Positions 5,287 to 6,528 of a DNA stretch of 6,528 bases are shown piece by piece. A program made the translations under genes and the position numbers. Positions within the stretch are counted from its first letter, which is position 1. The number at the start of each line of letters is the position of its first letter. The stretch is from TMP-24 sp964600685 (lineage in GTDB: Bacteria > Pseudomonadota > Alphaproteobacteria > Rhodobacterales > Rhodobacteraceae). Location: assembly GCA_964600685.1 (NCBI GenBank), contig CAZRKU010000130.1, forward strand, positions 1 to 6,528, read 5' to 3'. Below the pieces are notes generated by a model. That model was given only the letters and a program-made list of their open reading frames with translations. It was not told where the DNA came from and ran no database searches.

Positions 5287-5985
5287 CTAGAGGACGATGC
5301 GCGGGGCGGCCTCCGCCGCCTTGCGGATCGCGCTGATGTTCTTGCCATAAACCTCGGGCCGGTCGACAGAGCCGCCGGAAAAGACGCCGGAACCCGCGAC
5401 CAGGACATCGGCACCCGCCGCGGTGACCAGGGGGGCGGTCTCGGCCGTGATGCCGCCGTCAATCTCGATCTGGATCGGCCGGTCACCGATCATGGCCCGC
5501 AAGGACCGCACCTTGTCGATCTGCGAATGAATGAACTTCTGCCCGCCGAAGCCGGGGTTCACCGTCATCACACAAATGAGGTCCACCATGTCGAGAAGAT
5601 CGGTCGCCACCGCCGCCGGTGTGCCTGGATTGAGGGCCAGACCCGCTTTTTTTCCAAGCGCACGAATGGCTTGCAGGGTGCGATGAATGTGGGGGCTGGC
5701 CTCGTAATGCGCGGTGATCACGTCGGCACCCGCATCGGCATAGGCCTGAAGCGAGGCATCGACCGGCGCAATCATCAGGTGCACGTCCATGACGGTCTTG
5801 ATGTGCGGGCGAATGGCCTTGCACAGTTGCGGGCCGAAAGTCAGGTTCGGCACGAAATGATTGTCCATCACGTCGACATGCACCCAGTCGGCGCCTTGCG
5901 CCTCGATGGCGCGGATCTCGGCGCCGAAACTGGCGAAATCGGCGGACAGGATCGACGGGGCGATCAGGATGGAATGTCTGGACAT
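5287..5985 (-). CDS. rpe: Ribulose-phosphate 3-epimerase
   Basis: This enzyme interconverts ribulose 5-phosphate and xylulose 5-phosphate in the pentose phosphate pathway and, where present, the Calvin cycle. The 232-residue TIM barrel shows the family residues in order: IAPSILSADF (S11, D16), metal ligands and catalysis in WVHVDVMDNHFVPN (H36, D38, M40), DVHLM (D67, H69), the phosphate-side loop MTVNPGFGGQKF (140-151), and EIDGGI with D176. Length is normal. The start is ATG 5985, which begins at MSRHSILIAPS; upstream AGGTG about nine bases away is a weak ribosome binding site. The open frame extends to 6063, but those 26 residues are unlike the family. It is the first gene of a pair with the redoxin gene. 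Confidence 0.96.
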   Translation of the reverse strand: MSRHSILIAPSILSADFASFGAEIRAIEAQGADWVHVDVMDNHFVPNLTFGPQLCKAIRPHIKTVMDVHLMIAPVDASLQAYADAGADVITAHYEASPHIHRTLQAIRALGKKAGLALNPGTPAAVATDLLDMVDLICVMTVNPGFGGQKFIHSQIDKVRSLRAMIGDRPIQIEIDGGITAETAPLVTAAGADVLVAGSGVFSGGSVDRPEVYGKNISAIRKAAEAAPRIVL

Positions 5986-6095
5986 GGAGGGTGGCACCTG
6001 GGTTGATCCGTGACAGACATATGGCTGAAATGTGCAGAGTCGAAAAGGCCTTGCAACATGCACGCCGTCGCACAGTATCAGTAAAGTTACATAAT

Positions 6096-6108
6096 ACCGA
6101 TTATCGGT
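6096..6108. repeat. Perfect 13-bp palindrome upstream of rpe
   Basis: ACCGAT-T-ATCGGT, two perfect 6-bp arms with one centre base, lies 111 bases before the rpe ATG and 17 bases before the insertion-sequence repeats. On the plus strand it is followed by CTTTTTCTT, so it could be a weak terminator for transcription entering from the left, or an operator upstream of rpe. The short stem and lack of any plus-strand gene before it favour an operator or a leftover. The surrounding bases 6061-6120 are AT-rich compared with the genes. Confidence 0.4.
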
Positions 6109-6124
6109 CTTTTTCTTGTAAGCG

Positions 6125-6165
6125 CAAAGTAGAAGTGTCGCACCTGAGCAAAGTTAGAATGTCGC
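6125..6165 (+). repeat. Tandem 17-bp repeats at the left end of the insertion sequence
   Basis: CAAAGTAGAAGTGTCGC (6125-6141) and CAAAGTTAGAATGTCGC (6149-6165) are near-identical copies with a 24-base period; they differ by a shift of one T/G within the centre. They lie 31 bases before the transposase start. Repeated short motifs of this sort at an element's end usually bind its transposase. The exact terminal base and the target duplication cannot be fixed because the other end is outside the window. Confidence 0.55.
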
Positions 6166-6195
6166 CCTGTCCTTCTGGCAAGAGGAGTCGGCGGC

Positions 6196-6528
6196 ATGGG
6201 ATGGGTGCTGATGAGCGAGCGCGAGGTTCACCGCGTCGAGGTTTTGTCGAGCGTTGTTGCGCGGCGGATGTCGACGTCAGAAGCTGCTTCAGTCTTGTGC
6301 CTGAGTGACCGACAAGTTCAGCGCCTGCTGAGGACATTTCGCGAGGATGGCGCGGTCGCCTTGCGGCACAAGGCGCGTGGCCGGCCGTCGAACAACCGCA
6401 GCCTGGAAGGTTTGCGGGATCTGACCCTTTCGATCGTGCGCGAGCGCTATGCCGATTTCGGCCCGACCTTGGCGGCCGAGAAACGCGCCGACCGCAGCCG
6501 TGCTGAAGCGGCATCCCATGCCGCAGAA
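6196..6528 (+). CDS. ISNCY (IS1202-like) transposase, N-terminal part (3' partial, possibly broken)
   Basis: The frame opens at ATG 6196, eight bases after AGAGGAG (6181-6187), and stays open for 111 codons to the window edge. Residues 1-95 look like the N-terminus of IS1202-type transposases: MGWVLMSEREVHRVEVLSSV, a helix-turn-helix (about 25-50, TSEAASVLCLSDRQVQRLLR), then LRHKARGRPSNN and LTLSIVRERYADFGPTLAAEK. After the EK pair the family normally continues with a LAERHGL-VSRETLR-like segment. Here it reads RADRSRAEAASHAAE, which does not fit. The cause could be a frameshift, a truncation or a junction near 6480. The catalytic DDE core is not in the window, so activity cannot be judged. 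Confidence 0.8.
   Translation, partial: MGWVLMSEREVHRVEVLSSVVARRMSTSEAASVLCLSDRQVQRLLRTFREDGAVALRHKARGRPSNNRSLEGLRDLTLSIVRERYADFGPTLAAEKRADRSRAEAASHAAE
6508..6524. repeat. Perfect 7-3-7 inverted repeat at the window end
   Basis: GCGGCAT (6508-6514) and ATGCCGC (6518-6524) are perfect inverted arms around CCC. The stretch lies where the transposase reading stops resembling its family, so it may mark a junction. No T-run follows within the few bases left. Its right arm and loop also match the transposase start region in inverted orientation (6191-6203). Confidence 0.4.

Larger units (their letters stand above)
6125..6528 (+). mobile_element. ISNCY/IS1202-like insertion sequence, left part only
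   Basis: The element is recognised by its transposase N-terminus and by the repeats at its left end. The left boundary is placed at the first repeat and could be several bases further left (for example near TGTAAGCG, 6117-6124). The right end lies outside the window. It has landed about 140 bases upstream of rpe, transcribed away from it, so rpe itself is intact. The last 48 bases may not belong to the element (see the transposase entry). Confidence 0.6.

Noticed and set aside
4699..6006. Plus-strand open frame of 435 codons opposite rpe and the redoxin gene
   Set aside because: Although long, it is the complement of two well-recognised genes and shows only the Arg/Gly/His-rich pattern of an antisense frame.
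5986..6063. N-terminal extension of rpe to an ATG at 6063
   Set aside because: The added 26 residues are unlike the family, while the start at 5985 gives the standard length and N-terminus.
6101..6514. Minus-strand open frame of 137 codons opposite the transposase
   Set aside because: It is antisense to the transposase and crosses the element's terminal repeats, with no domain signature.

Overview
The window looks like a chromosomal piece of a high-GC alphaproteobacterium, most likely Rhodobacteraceae/Paracoccaceae. The reasons are the GC-rich third codon positions, the rpsB-tsf pair, a LuxR-type regulator with an unusual ligand pocket, a FOXRED1-like flavoprotein, a Blh/persulfide-dioxygenase-type metallohydrolase and an ISNCY/IS1202-like transposase. 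The assignment rests on protein resemblance from memory, not on a database search.

Layout. Bases 1-187 are the 3' end of rpsB (ribosomal protein S2). After a 100-base spacer with two strong hairpins comes tsf (288-1190, elongation factor Ts), closed by a clear intrinsic terminator (1213-1241). The luxR-type gene lies convergently on the minus strand (1548-2342). Its transcript appears to end at a strong minus-strand terminator (1269-1304), which leaves a structured stretch of about 240 bases without a gene. The luxR gene diverges from a plus-strand FAD oxidoreductase (2534-3712) across a 191-base spacer that holds a perfect 15-bp palindrome and a 9-bp-period direct repeat.

The FAD gene converges on a minus-strand MBL-fold hydrolase of the Blh/ETHE1 persulfide dioxygenase group (3744-4628). 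That gene has its own good promoter, with a nested palindrome over the -35 element. Upstream of it on the same strand, rpe (5287-5985, ribulose-phosphate 3-epimerase) and a thioredoxin-fold redoxin (4723-5277) form a tight pair. The left end of an insertion sequence starts at about 6125 upstream of rpe. Its transposase (6196-6528, plus strand) runs off the window and stops resembling its family in the last ~16 codons.

How they fit together. rpsB-tsf and rpe are housekeeping genes. Between them sits accessory metabolism and regulation: a solo LuxR regulator whose pocket lacks the usual Asp, a flavoprotein, and a probable sulfide/persulfide detoxification enzyme with an operator-like site resembling those of ArsR-family persulfide sensors (SqrR/BigR). 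No sensor gene and no AHL synthase gene are present here. I see no clearly new multi-gene system. The most notable items are the regulatory DNA of the persulfide dioxygenase gene, the LuxR pocket substitutions, and the structured region downstream of luxR.
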